The notes below the pieces were generated by a model. That model was not told the DNA's origin, did no database searches, and saw only the letters and a list, made by a program, of their open reading frames with translations. From assembly GCF_035917415.1 (NCBI RefSeq), contig NZ_CP109073.1, forward strand, positions 1-64,000: a stretch of DNA of 64,000 bases, written 5' to 3'. The position numbers were made by a program, and so were the translations under genes. This document shows positions 17,741 to 26,840 of the stretch, piece after piece (within the stretch, counting starts at the first letter, position 1; every line of letters begins with the position of its first letter). The DNA comes from Streptomyces sp. NBC_01803. GTDB lineage: Bacteria > Actinomycetota > Actinomycetes > Streptomycetales > Streptomycetaceae.

Positions 17741-18298
17741 TCAGCTGAGCTCGACGTCGAGGTAGTCGACATCGGTGAGCGCCACGTCCAGGCCCTGGGC
17801 GCGGTTGCCGCGGTCACGGAAGTACGCGAACCCGAGCGCGTCACCGAGCAGGGCCTGGAGGATGTCCTCGTCGGCGCCGGCCTGGTGCGCGGCCAGCAGC
17901 TGGGCGGTGTCGGCGGGGGCGAGCTGCTCGGTGATCCGCCGCAGCCGCGGGTCGTCCGTGGAGCCGCCGGCGGCGGAGAACCCGAACCGGGCGCGGGTCT
18001 CCACGGTGATCCCGGCGCGGGCGGCCTGGCGGATCGCGCGGGCGCGGACGCCGGGCTGCCAGGAGCGGCGCGCCTCACGTTCGAGCACGGCGGCCAGGCG
18101 CGGGGTGGGGCTCTTGATCTGCCCGGCCAGATAGCGCTGGACGGTGCGCACGGAGATGCCCAGCCGGGCCGCGACGGCCCGCGTGGAACCTCGCTCGGCG
18201 CGCAGGATGACCCGCATCCGGGCCGCCGCCGACTTCGGCAGCGGGCGGGTCTGCGCAGCCTGCAACGCCGCCTCGATGCTGTCGCCGATGGTCCCCAC
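17741..18298 (-). CDS. tpg: Telomere-protecting terminal protein Tpg
   Basis: 185 residues, the usual length of Streptomyces Tpg. Recognisable family features are MGTIGDSIEAALQAAQTRPLP, the helix-turn-helix-like AARLGISVRTVQRYLAGQIK, ARFGFSAAGGSTDDPRLRRI, and the terminal acidic segment ending DVDYLDVELS. Tpg binds covalently to the 5' ends of linear chromosomes and plasmids and primes end patching. It lies two bases after the tap stop, so the two are co-transcribed. Its presence argues that this replicon, or one ancestral to it, is linear. Confidence 0.9.
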   Translation of the reverse strand: MGTIGDSIEAALQAAQTRPLPKSAAARMRVILRAERGSTRAVAARLGISVRTVQRYLAGQIKSPTPRLAAVLEREARRSWQPGVRARAIRQAARAGITVETRARFGFSAAGGSTDDPRLRRITEQLAPADTAQLLAAHQAGADEDILQALLGDALGFAYFRDRGNRAQGLDVALTDVDYLDVELS

Positions 18299-18300
18299 CG

Positions 18301-20460
18301 TTATTCACCCCCCGGGAAATTGTCACCCTTGATATGGCGGGCGGGGTTGGCTTTCTGTTCCATCAGTTCCACTGCCCACCAGAATTCGCGGGCACCCTCG
18401 CATTTCACCATGCCGGGCGAGACACCGAGCCGGAAAACCCCGGGCGCAGGCTTCCCGGTGCCGGGGTCGCGGGGCAGCAGATCGAGCGGCGACGGGCCGG
18501 GGCTGGGGTAGACAACGCAGTCGGACAGCACTGCGAGCGGGTAGTGGCCGGCGGCCGCCATGCGGGCCATCTTGCGGTGCATGTTGACCCGGGCGGCCGC
18601 GATGACGGCGGCGCGGATGTCGGGGCGCCAGGTGGGCCGTTCCAGGGCGGGCCAGCGTTCACCCGCCCGGTGCCTCGCTCCTTGGGGCCGTTCGCGGAGC
18701 TTCCCGATCCCGCCCTTCACGGTCGCCTTGATCGCCGACAGCACGGCCGCCAGGGCCGGGTCGGCCTGCTTGTGCCGCTCCATCGCCTCGAGGAACTGCT
18801 CCTCGGTGAGGTCCTTCGTGACGCCGAGGTCGGCCATCGTCGCGAGGTAGGCGTCGCGCAGCCGCTCGTACCAGGGGTCCAGGTACGGGCCGGACTCCGG
18901 ACGCAGCCACGCCTCCAGCGGCCGGACGTCGGCACCGAGCTCCTGGGCGTAGGCGACGGTCGGGGTGGCGTACCAGGCGGGGCCGGTCGGCCGGCCCCCG
19001 TGCGGGGTGAACGGGGATGGGAGGCGCGGGTCCAGCTTGATGCCGGAGAGGTCGACGTGCCAGGCGCCCGGCAGGCGCTTGTCGAACCGCGGCCCGTCCG
19101 TATGCAACGCCTCGCCCAGGCCCACCGTCAGGCGGTTGGCGGCCGCGGCGAACGCCATGTTCACATCGAGCCCGACCGCCCACGGCAGCGCGCACTCCAC
19201 GTCGCTCAGCAGCTCCGGCGAGCGGACCCACTCGTACGCCTCCTCATCGAGGACCTGGTCCTCCGGCCTGCCGACCGCGACCGGGTGCTCGGCGGGAGCT
19301 TCCGGCGGCGCCGGGTCCACGGCGACGGTGAGGGAACCAGGCACCGGCCCTGACGTCCAGCCGCCGGCACCGTCCCGCACCGCCTGGGTCGGCGGGCGCA
19401 GCGCGGTCATCAGCTCCAGGCCGTTCACGGCCGTGGACCCGCGCGGGGTAAGGACCCGGGCCGCGTAGGTGCCGAGCACACGGGCGAGTTCGCCGGGCGG
19501 GAGCTGGTCGGCGCCGGGCCAGGCGCGGGCGTCCAGCGCATCCCACGGCAGCACGGCGAGCTGCACGCACTGCCGCCGCCCGCCGGCATCGACGGAGCGG
19601 TAGACCCGCGCCCACGGCCCGAACCCGCGCTTCGTCAGCTGCCACCCGGCGCTGATGAGGTCACGGACGACCGGGTGGTCCTCCGGCAGACGCAGGCCCC
19701 GCCGGTCGGTCAGCTGGGCGGGCAGCCCAAGGCGTTCGGCGGCGGCCGCGGTGAGGACGACGAGGGGGTCGGCGTCCCGCCCGGCGCGGTGCAGACGGGC
19801 CTGCCCCAGGCCTGCGGCCAGCGCCCACTCCACCAGCTGCGCGACCGTCACGGCCGGGCACTCCAGCGTGCGACCGCCGGTCAGGTGCGCGGCGCCAGCG
19901 CCGTCCAGCACGGCCAACGGCCCGGACGGGAACCGCGAGTCCGCGGCCGCAGCCGCCGCGGCGGCGGTCGACGAGGCCGTCGCGGCGCGCGGGCGGCCCG
20001 GGCGCCGCGACGACGGCGGCCTGGCGCTCGATGCCGGGGCCGGCACCGCGGCCGCCGGGGCGGCCGGGGCGGGCGGGGCGGGCGGGGCGGGCGGGAGCTC
20101 CTGCTCCTGGACGTCGTCGCCGGCCGGTGCGGCCGGGTCGGGCGGCGCCTCGGGCGAGGCCTGCGGCGAGCTCCCACGGCCGCGCGGCTCCGGCGTCCTG
20201 GCCTGCGGCACAGCGGGCGCGGGGTAGCGCTGCGCGAGGCCCTGGAGGAGGCGGGCGTAGGCGGCGCGGCGCTCGCCGGAGGGCTCGGACCGTCCGGCCT
20301 CCCACCCGGTCACCGTGCTGCTGCCCACGCCCAGGGCGCGGCCGACCGCGGCCCGGGTCAGCCCGGCGGCGGTGCGCAGCCGCTCCCGCTCCGCGGGTTC
20401 CGGGAGCGGCGCGGCCTGCTCCAGCAGCGCGTCCACCGCCGCGAACAGGTCGTCACTCAC
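18301..20460 (-). CDS. tap: Telomere-associated protein Tap
   Basis: 719 residues, close to the length of Streptomyces Tap. The N-terminus has a helix-turn-helix (LRTAAGLTRAAVGRALGVGS, then SSTVTGWEAGRSEPSGERRA). An Ala/Pro-rich linker of about 100 residues follows, then the large conserved domain with EWVRSPELLSDVECALPWAV and FTPHGGRPTGPAWYATPTVA. Tap binds the folded telomeric 3' overhang and recruits Tpg. The start overlaps the upstream XRE gene by 8 bases, giving an xre-tap-tpg operon. Confidence 0.9.
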   Translation of the reverse strand: MSDDLFAAVDALLEQAAPLPEPAERERLRTAAGLTRAAVGRALGVGSSTVTGWEAGRSEPSGERRAAYARLLQGLAQRYPAPAVPQARTPEPRGRGSSPQASPEAPPDPAAPAGDDVQEQELPPAPPAPPAPAAPAAAVPAPASSARPPSSRRPGRPRAATASSTAAAAAAAADSRFPSGPLAVLDGAGAAHLTGGRTLECPAVTVAQLVEWALAAGLGQARLHRAGRDADPLVVLTAAAAERLGLPAQLTDRRGLRLPEDHPVVRDLISAGWQLTKRGFGPWARVYRSVDAGGRRQCVQLAVLPWDALDARAWPGADQLPPGELARVLGTYAARVLTPRGSTAVNGLELMTALRPPTQAVRDGAGGWTSGPVPGSLTVAVDPAPPEAPAEHPVAVGRPEDQVLDEEAYEWVRSPELLSDVECALPWAVGLDVNMAFAAAANRLTVGLGEALHTDGPRFDKRLPGAWHVDLSGIKLDPRLPSPFTPHGGRPTGPAWYATPTVAYAQELGADVRPLEAWLRPESGPYLDPWYERLRDAYLATMADLGVTKDLTEEQFLEAMERHKQADPALAAVLSAIKATVKGGIGKLRERPQGARHRAGERWPALERPTWRPDIRAAVIAAARVNMHRKMARMAAAGHYPLAVLSDCVVYPSPGPSPLDLLPRDPGTGKPAPGVFRLGVSPGMVKCEGAREFWWAVELMEQKANPARHIKGDNFPGGE

Positions 20461-20788
20461 GGCCCCCTCCTTCCTCGTCGGTGCTGGTGGTGCCGATGAC
20501 GGTCTGGGTGCCGCCGAGGGTGGCGGCGCGACGGTGGGCGGGAAGACGGCGCACCGCGTGGTCGGCGCCGGCCAGCAGGTCGGGCACGGGGATGCCGTAG
20601 TGCGCGGCGAGCCGGTCGACGTCCGCCAGGGTCCAGGGGGTGGTCCCGGCCTGACGGCGGGAGACCTGCGCCTGGGCCAGCCCGATGGCCGCCCCCAGGT
20701 CGGTCTGCGTCTCCCCCGTCGCGAACATCAACGCCGCCACAGTCACTCTCAGATCACGCTCTGTACTGGACATATACCCATTCCGCAT
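20453..20788 (-). CDS. XRE regulator upstream of tap
   Basis: About 111 residues from ATG 20788 (or ATG 20773, MSSTERDLRV). Contains an XRE helix-turn-helix: ATGETQTDLGAAIGLAQAQV then SRRQAGTTPWTLADVDRLAA. The frame is open further upstream, but that part is not protein-like. TATGAT lies about 15 bases before ATG 20788, so the mRNA may be nearly leaderless. Overlap with tap suggests it regulates the telomere operon or takes part in it. Confidence 0.7.
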   Translation of the reverse strand: MRNGYMSSTERDLRVTVAALMFATGETQTDLGAAIGLAQAQVSRRQAGTTPWTLADVDRLAAHYGIPVPDLLAGADHAVRRLPAHRRAATLGGTQTVIGTTSTDEEGGGRE

Positions 20789-20983
20789 GAACGATGCGTC
20801 ACTATCATAGCGGCTGGTGGGCCGATCAGCTCGGGCCTCCTGAGGCTCGGCAGACGCGCGGCCTTCTGTCTCCGCAGAGAGCCCCGTAACAGGGCTATCC
20901 CGGCGCAGAGTTGATGGGTACGGGCCCGGCGACTTCTGAGCCCTTGCGGGTGGCAACCTGGACACCGGAGAGAGAGGGAAGGC

Positions 20984-21406
20984 GTGAGCGACAGCACGAA
21001 CGGCCGGGAGGTCATCGGGTTATGGGTCGGCGTCGTGGGGGCGTCCCTTGCGGTCCTGGCGTTCTTCGGCATCACGAACTTCGATGAACTGGGCCGCAGG
21101 CTGGACCCGGGGATCGCGGACGAGGAGGCCTGCGAGATGTTCGCCGAGGCCATCAACGACCTCAGCGTGTCCGCCGGCACCTACGGCGATGGCATCGACA
21201 CCGCTGCGGACGTGTTCGAAGAGGCAGCCGACCACGCGAACGACGACGGACTTACGCAGGCCCTCAACCGCGCCGCAGACGCCTATCACCTCGAGGCGGA
21301 CGCTCGGCGCCTCGCCGAGACCGAGGGAAACAGCGAGAGCACCAACCGCGCCAGCAGCGACGCTAACGACGCCTACAACGCAGTCCTCGTCTTCTGCAAC
21401 GCCTGA
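20984..21406 (+). CDS. Small single-pass membrane protein, unknown
   Basis: 140 residues from GTG after GAGAGAGGGAAGG. One transmembrane segment (VIGLWVGVVGASLAVLAFFG) precedes an acidic, helix-rich domain (EEACEMFAEAINDLSVSAGT...ADVFEEAADHANDDG). I do not recognise the family. It is divergent from the xre-tap-tpg operon across about 200 bases. Confidence 0.6.
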   Translation: MSDSTNGREVIGLWVGVVGASLAVLAFFGITNFDELGRRLDPGIADEEACEMFAEAINDLSVSAGTYGDGIDTAADVFEEAADHANDDGLTQALNRAADAYHLEADARRLAETEGNSESTNRASSDANDAYNAVLVFCNA

Positions 21407-21441
21407 TGGCGTGACCCCTCCGGCCGGCAGCACGGTGCCCG

Positions 21442-22059
21442 TCATTGTGCCTCACCACCCGGAACCGTCACCAGCGGCCCGGCCACCGAGGGGCTGACAG
21501 CGGCCAGCTCCGGGAACTCCCGGGCCAGCCGGGCGCGCAGGGCCTGCGTCTCCGCTCGTTCCTTCGCCTGCTGCTCGTGGGCGCGGCGGGCGGCCTGCTC
21601 CTGGCGCTCGCGGCGTTCAGCCTTCTCCCGTTCGCGGCGGGCGTGTTCGGCGTACGCCTCGTCAACGAGTGCCTGGTGCTGGTCCCAGGCCCGGACGGCC
21701 GCGCCGCGCCAGGCACCCTCTTCGGCGGCCGCGGTGGCCGGGCAGCGCGGGCACATCCCGTCCGCCGGCGCCTCGCCCCGGTGCGGCAGGCGGCAGACCG
21801 CGCACTCCCACCAGCGCGGCGCCGCCATCCGCTTCGGCCGCACCGGCTTGTCCGGCGGGGCGGGCAGGACCTCGGACTGAGCGGCGCCGCACGCCGCCTC
21901 GAGCTCGCAGTCCACGCAGTCGATGCCCCGGCCGTGCTGGCCGGGGGCGGTGCCATGGTGCGGGCACAGCCCCTGTGCGAGGCGGTCGTGCTGCTCCCGG
22001 GCCCGGGCCCGCGCTGCTCCGGCAGACCGGGCGCCCTGGCCGGGTTCCAGCACCGACAT
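21442..22059 (-). CDS. Cys-rich, probably zinc-binding protein
   Basis: About 205 residues from ATG 22059; the frame is open to 22257 but the extra N-terminus is low complexity. Two metal-site-like parts are visible: CPHHG...IDCVDCELEAAC, and WECAVCRLPHRGE...MCPRCP. A charged coiled-coil (EHARREREKAERRERQEQAA) completes it. It is typical of hypothetical proteins on actinomycete mobile DNA. Confidence 0.6.
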   Translation of the reverse strand: MSVLEPGQGARSAGAARARAREQHDRLAQGLCPHHGTAPGQHGRGIDCVDCELEAACGAAQSEVLPAPPDKPVRPKRMAAPRWWECAVCRLPHRGEAPADGMCPRCPATAAAEEGAWRGAAVRAWDQHQALVDEAYAEHARREREKAERRERQEQAARRAHEQQAKERAETQALRARLAREFPELAAVSPSVAGPLVTVPGGEAQ

Positions 22060-22269
22060 CGGTCTGCGGCCGGTGTCCCCAGGAGACACCCGCTTCCAGC
22101 GCGGCGGTGGCAGCCCATCGAATGGTGGCGTTTGCTGCGCACTCGTTCGGAGCGCCGAGCGCTGGTCGAGAACCGCACGGCAGCCAGCCTCCTGCGGAGG
22201 AGACCCTCGACGTGCGGGCGACTGGCGCACTGGGTGTTCTCCGGTTCCTAGGCTCAAAAGGGGGAAGCG

Positions 22270-22926
22270 GTGGGGCAGTTGGCAGGTCGAACGGAACGGA
22301 AGGCGGCGAGCGAGCGTCGGTTACGGCCCCCGTCGGGCTATCGCGTGATCACGCCGCCGGAGTGGTTCCGCATCCCCCTGCGTTCGCAGGCCAAGCGGGA
22401 GCGGTCCGTGCGAGCGCTGGTGGACCTGACCTACCCGAGCCGCGACGAGCACGCCGCACGGCGGCACGAGCTCCGGGAGATGCTGTCCACCATGGTGGAC
22501 AGGGCCGCCGACCGCGACGGGATCGAGCTGTACCTGTCCACCCATGCCGCCTTGGGCGTGCCCGTCCCGGCCAGTCTGCTGGTGCTCGTCGAGCCGGGGG
22601 ATTCCGCGTGGCCGTCGCAGCCGCCGGTGGGACTGCTGGCGGATGGGCTTCGCGCCACGTACGGGGAGAGGGCGCACGTCTCAACGGTGGAGCTGCCTTG
22701 CGGCCCGGCGGTGCGCTGCCGTCGTCAGGAAATGGGGGACGATGCCGTAGAGCTGGGACAGCCCGCGGACCGTCCCACCACGGTGCTCGACCTGTACCTG
22801 CCGCGTCCGGAGTCGACTGCCTGGCTGCTGCTGTCATTCAGTACCCCGGTCCCCGAACTGGCCGACGCGCAGGTTGAGTTGTTCGATGCGATCGCGTCGA
22901 CCTTCCGGTGGTCCTACTCGTCGTGA
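22270..22926 (+). CDS. WXG-locus protein with LPxGPAxR core
   Basis: 218 residues, GTG start. It includes RDGIELYLSTHAALGVPVPA, LPCGPAVRCRRQEM and a conserved hydrophobic C-terminus (STAWLLLSFSTPVPEL). A fragment of a close paralogue is at 13660-14017. The LPxGPAxR core also occurs in the proteins at 24720, 25489 and 35498, so all seem to be one superfamily. No signal peptide or membrane segment. Position in front of a WXG100-type gene suggests a chaperone or accessory role in type VII-like secretion; this is inference. Confidence 0.6.
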   Translation: MGQLAGRTERKAASERRLRPPSGYRVITPPEWFRIPLRSQAKRERSVRALVDLTYPSRDEHAARRHELREMLSTMVDRAADRDGIELYLSTHAALGVPVPASLLVLVEPGDSAWPSQPPVGLLADGLRATYGERAHVSTVELPCGPAVRCRRQEMGDDAVELGQPADRPTTVLDLYLPRPESTAWLLLSFSTPVPELADAQVELFDAIASTFRWSYSS

Positions 22927-22992
22927 CCGCCAGGTCCGCCGGGTCCGTCAGGGCGCCGGAACGGCCCGGCAGCCCGAGAAAGGGAAAAGCAC

Positions 22993-23274
22993 TTGTCCGA
23001 TCTCGTCGTCTCGGTTGAGGACGTCGCACTGCTGGGTGAGAAGTTACGTTTTGTCGCCGGTGAGTTCGAGGGGGCCCAGGACATCGTTTCGGACTATGCC
23101 GAGGAGGTCTGCCACGGCGATCTGGCACATGAGCTGGAGCAGTTCGCGGAGAACTGGCGGATTCACCGCGGCAAGCTGATGGAGGGCCTGACCAAGCTTG
23201 CCGAGCTCGCCCAGGCGGCCGCGGAGGGCTACGACGGCATCGAGACCGAGCTGGTCAACGCTCTGGAAGGGTAG
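22993..23274 (+). CDS. WXG100-like small protein
   Basis: 93 residues from TTG 22993 after GAGAAAGGGAAAAG. Two amphipathic helices flank a turn near ENWRIHRGKL; the length and helical hairpin match WXG100/ESAT-6-like proteins, although the turn has WRI rather than WxG. It precedes a second WXG-domain gene by nine bases. Confidence 0.65.
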   Translation: MSDLVVSVEDVALLGEKLRFVAGEFEGAQDIVSDYAEEVCHGDLAHELEQFAENWRIHRGKLMEGLTKLAELAQAAAEGYDGIETELVNALEG

Positions 23275-23283
23275 GTCCGCGCG

Positions 23284-24790
23284 ATGAGTGGAAGGCCCGG
23301 CGACTGGCATCCGCTGACCGAGGACGGCCGCGACCCCTTTCCGGGCGACTGGGAGCTGGTGCAGGAGGCGGCGGCCCGCTACCGGCGCACCGCCGACTCC
23401 ATCCGGACCGCACGGGAACTCCTGCGGGAGGTGACGGACAGCCGGGACGGCTGGCAGTCGGACGCGGGCGAAGCCTTCCGGGAGCAGGCCACCGAGGTGT
23501 CGGACGACGTCTGGCAGGCCTACGGCCGCTACGACGCCGCGGCCGACGCGCTGGCCTACTACTGGCCCCACCTGCAGGACGTGCAGGAGGAGAGCCTGGA
23601 ACTGCGGCGGCGGGCCCAGCAGGCGCAGGAGGAACTGGACCGCCTGGGGCCCAGGGTGGAGGCGGCCGAGGACGAGGACGCCGGCACCCACGATCAGCTC
23701 GCCGGCCTGCAGGGCCAGGTGGAGAGTGTGCAGAGCGAGCTGAACCGGCTGCGGGACCGGCTGGCCCAGTTGATCGAGGACAAGGACGTCGCGGCTCAGC
23801 GGGCGGCGGACGCGATCGGGGAGTTCATCGGCGGCGACGGGCTGACCGACGGCTTCTGGGACCGTATGGGTGCCGCGTGAGACGCGTTCCAGGACGCGAT
23901 GGCGTTCATCGGGGAGATCGCCGGGCAGATCGCCATGATCGCGGGAGTGCCGTCGTTGCTGCTGTGCTGGGTCCCGGTCCTCGGTCAGGCGCTCGCCGCC
24001 ATCACGACGATCGCCACCGCCGTCTCCCTGCTGGCGAACCTCGTCAACGGGGACTGGCACGGGGTGCTGCTGGACTCCATCGCGCTGCTCACCTTCGGCG
24101 TGGGCCGGGCTGCGGGGGCCATGGCCCGGGCGGCTCGCGGCCCGGCGGCTCGGGTGGCTTACCGGGCCAGCCGGGCAGCCGTCGGTTCGACCCGCAACTC
24201 CGCCCAGCGGCTTAGCCAGTTGAGAGAGATGGGGATACGCCCGGGAGAGGTGCTGAGCAGTATCCGCCAGTCGCGCGCAATCACCGAGGTGGCGCAAGCG
24301 CCGATCAACGCCTTCGGCCGCTCGTTCAACCCCCGGGCGCTGGGCTGGGGCCGGCACGCCTTCCGCGGCGCCGGGCCGGATCTCCTCAGCAGCCTGCGGG
24401 CACCCTTCAGCGCCGGGAACTGGTCGGTCACCTTCAACCCCAGGCAGATGTTCGGCCTGACCGACATGGGCGCCGCCACCTCCAGCCTCGCCGGAGACGC
24501 CGCCCGGGCTGCCGGCCGGGGCGCCGTCATCGAGGCGGTGGGCATAGGCGGGGGCGCCGCGTCGGGCCTGGTCACACACGATCCGGAGGAAGGTTTCCAG
24601 CCCAACGCCCCGATCGGCTTCGACAGCGACGGCTTCCCCGTCCATCCCGAGAACCCGTTCAGCGACGTGCCGGACCTGTATGCCGAGCTGCCGGGAGTCT
24701 CCGACTCCCTGACAAGCCCGTGGCCGGACGACGCGGCCGGGGTGGGCGAATTCTCCTACCGGGAGAGCGAGGCACACGTCCGGCGACCGA
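23284..24790 (+). pseudogene. WXG-domain membrane-associated protein, split by TGA
   Basis: The first 198 codons contain a WXG-type domain (LLREVTDSRDGWQSDAGEAF) and a coiled coil (QAQEELDRLGPRVEAAEDED...). A TGA at 23878-23880 ends it. The same frame then continues DAFQDAMAFIGEIAGQIAMI, hydrophobic segments (LLLCWVPVLGQALAAITTIA), TFGVGRAAGAMARAARG and an Asp/Pro-rich C-terminus. Streptomyces WXG proteins of this kind are one continuous chain of about 500 residues or more, so CGA-to-TGA is a likely cause. The 3' end is also unclear, since it runs without a stop into the next gene's coding sequence. Confidence 0.65.
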
Positions 24791-25388
24791 GTGGGTCTCT
24801 CAGCTGGACTACCCCGCAGCCGCGGGGTGGCTGGAACTGGCGACGCGTGCCCCGGACGGCGCCGAGCGGGCGGCGCGGGAGATCGCCGACCGGGAAGGCA
24901 AGGGCATGCGGGAGTACGCCGAGGCGGTGTACCCGGAGCTCAAAGCGATCTGGGAGCAGATGCGGGAGCGGCGGGCCGGGCCTGTGGTGGTGTACGTGCC
25001 GCCCGTCCCGCTGGCGGTCCGGCCCCTCGTGCCGGTCAGCGTGTACGTCCAGGCATGGAAGTGCCCGCCGGAGGAACGCTCGGTGGAGGCGATCACCGCG
25101 CTGGTCAGCCCGCCGACGCCCGACCGGTTCGGGGAGGCGGACGTCACGGCCATCAGGCTGCCCGCAGGGCCGGCCTGCCGGCTGCACGAGGTACTGGCCG
25201 ACGAAGTGGGCGATGACGGCAGGCGTTTCCTGATCGAGCACGTCGACTACTTCGTTCTGCCGCCGGAGTGCCCCGACGCCATGTGCAAGCTCTCCGTCAC
25301 CTGGTCCAGCCTGGCCATCGGCCCGGAGATGACCGGCGCGGCCGACGTCATGGCCGCCTCGCTGCGGATAGAGAAGAGCGGTGCGTGA
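24720..25388 (+). CDS. WXG-locus LPxGPAxR-family protein
   Basis: Open from GTG 24720, but similarity to the next gene begins at ATEWVSQLDYPAAAGWLELA (24783). There the paralogue has ATG-ACC-GAG-TGG and this sequence has GCG-ACC-GAG-TGG, so the original start may be mutated. Conserved parts are DGAERAAREIADREGKGM, YAEAVYPELKAIWEQMRERR, VVYVPPVP and LPAGPACRLHEVL, then a C-terminal strand-rich domain. About 200 residues from 24783. Function unknown. Confidence 0.55.
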   Translation: MAGRRGRGGRILLPGERGTRPATEWVSQLDYPAAAGWLELATRAPDGAERAAREIADREGKGMREYAEAVYPELKAIWEQMRERRAGPVVVYVPPVPLAVRPLVPVSVYVQAWKCPPEERSVEAITALVSPPTPDRFGEADVTAIRLPAGPACRLHEVLADEVGDDGRRFLIEHVDYFVLPPECPDAMCKLSVTWSSLAIGPEMTGAADVMAASLRIEKSGA

Positions 25389-25488
25389 CCGGCACCGGGC
25401 GGACGGGGTTCGCCGCCGGGCAACGGGAAAAGTATCCGGCCGGAACCGGCCACGGTGCGGCGAGGGAACCGACAGAGGGAGCTGAGTG

Positions 25489-26475
25489 ATGACCGAGTGG
25501 GTACCCACGTTCGACTATCCCGCCGAGGAATGGCTGCTGGTGGACGTAAACGTCCCCGACGGCGCCGAGCGCGCCGCGCAGCAAGTCGCCGACCGGGGCG
25601 GGCGGCAGAACAAGCGGTACGCCAAGGCCGTATATCCGGAGCTGAAGGACGCCTGGCAGGATCTGCGAGAAGAGGGGGCCGAGCCCGTGGTGGTATACGT
25701 GCCGCAGGTACGGCGCAATACCGAGCCCCTCTCGCCCGCCAGCGTCCACGCCGTGCCATGTGCCCCCGACTTCGAGCGGTCCATGGAGGCGATCGCGGAG
25801 TACGCCCGGCTGCCGCTGCCCGATCCCGCGCTGACGTACGCCCGCGAGCCTCAGACCACGGTCGTGGAGCTGCCCGCGGGCCCGGCCTGCCGGGTCCACA
25901 GGGCGCTCCTTGCCGACACCGGCTACCGCGGAGAGCAACTGGCGACGGAGCACGTACAGCACTACGTGCTGTCAGATGCGTATCCCGAGGCGGTCATCCT
26001 GCTCAGCGCCACCTGGATCAGCGGTACCGCCGGTGAGGGCATGACGGAACTGGCCGACCGGATCGCCGCCACGCTGACGCTCAAGCCCCGAGGCTCGGAG
26101 GAAGCCCCACGGCCGGTACTGGCCACACCCGGGGCGCGGATCGTCTTCGACGAGGTACAGATCGGCAAGGGACTGCGCCCGCTGGCACAGCACGGCTTCG
26201 TCACCATCGACCGCGACCAGGGCGTACTCTCCCTGCTCGGCAGCGACCAGCAGGTGATCGCCAGCGCGCCGGTGAGCGAGGTCACCGCCTGGCCGATCCG
26301 GGCCTCCCTGAACACCGCCGTCGGCCTGGAGATCAACGGCACCACCTACAACGCCGCCCCCGGCCGCGGCAGTTACCCCAAAGCCTTCACCCTCCCCACC
26401 GACCTGATGAAAGGCCACAGCGCGGCCGACCAGCTCCTCCACCTCCTCGAAGCAAGCGGCGGCAAACAGCGCTAA
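25489..26475 (+). CDS. LPxGPAxR-family protein with extra C-terminal domain
   Basis: About 328 residues from ATG 25489 after AGGGAGC (GTG 25486 also possible). Residues 1-200 parallel the upstream gene: MTEWVPTFDYPAEEWLLVDV, DGAERAAQQVADRGGRQNKR, LPAGPACRVHRALL. Residues 205-329 form an additional beta-rich domain (TPGARIVFDEVQIGKGLRPL...SEVTAWPIRASLN...GLEINGTTYNAA) that resembles a PH/GRAM-like barrel. Last gene of the WXG locus. Function unknown. Confidence 0.65.
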   Translation: MTEWVPTFDYPAEEWLLVDVNVPDGAERAAQQVADRGGRQNKRYAKAVYPELKDAWQDLREEGAEPVVVYVPQVRRNTEPLSPASVHAVPCAPDFERSMEAIAEYARLPLPDPALTYAREPQTTVVELPAGPACRVHRALLADTGYRGEQLATEHVQHYVLSDAYPEAVILLSATWISGTAGEGMTELADRIAATLTLKPRGSEEAPRPVLATPGARIVFDEVQIGKGLRPLAQHGFVTIDRDQGVLSLLGSDQQVIASAPVSEVTAWPIRASLNTAVGLEINGTTYNAAPGRGSYPKAFTLPTDLMKGHSAADQLLHLLEASGGKQR

Positions 26476-26840
26476 CAGCGGCGATGACCGGCGCACCACA
26501 CGGCCCCGGCCATCACGGCGGCCGGGGTACGCCCGGAGCGGCACCAGCACCCGGGCACCGCCCGGCCAGGCGGCGCGGTCCCGTCTCCCAGGGTGCCACG
26601 GGCTTGACGTCGGGTCAGCGCACCCGGCCCGGCGTCAATCCCGAGGTTGACCGCTCCGGCGGTGGTGCCTACCGGAACCGCGGACAACGACGTCGCCACC
26701 CGCGTGCCCGCCTCAGCCCGCGCTGAGTAGGTGTTTTTGATCCGCCGGCTGGTCATCCCGTGAGCGCGGCGAAGTCACCCACGGGATGTGCTCACCTGGT
26801 GAACCGGGAGGCTGGATGCCGTTGCTGCTCCGGGTGCCGG
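26476..26840. other. Gap with junction motif, no gene
   Basis: 365 bases without a credible frame. It contains the junction motif at 26723-26743, then an inverted pair CATCCCGTGAG/CACGGGATG around 26754-26786. Sequence before and after the motif differs from that at the other copies. Confidence 0.45.
26723..26743 (+). repeat. Junction motif copy 3
   Basis: CTGAGTAGGTGTTTTTGATC plus one further C, identical to copy 1 except G for C at the variable base. No zinc-finger gene follows here. Confidence 0.6.

Noticed and set aside
23044..24777. 577-codon reverse frame over the WXG locus
   Set aside because: Antisense of WXG-type genes, without domains or a ribosome-binding site.
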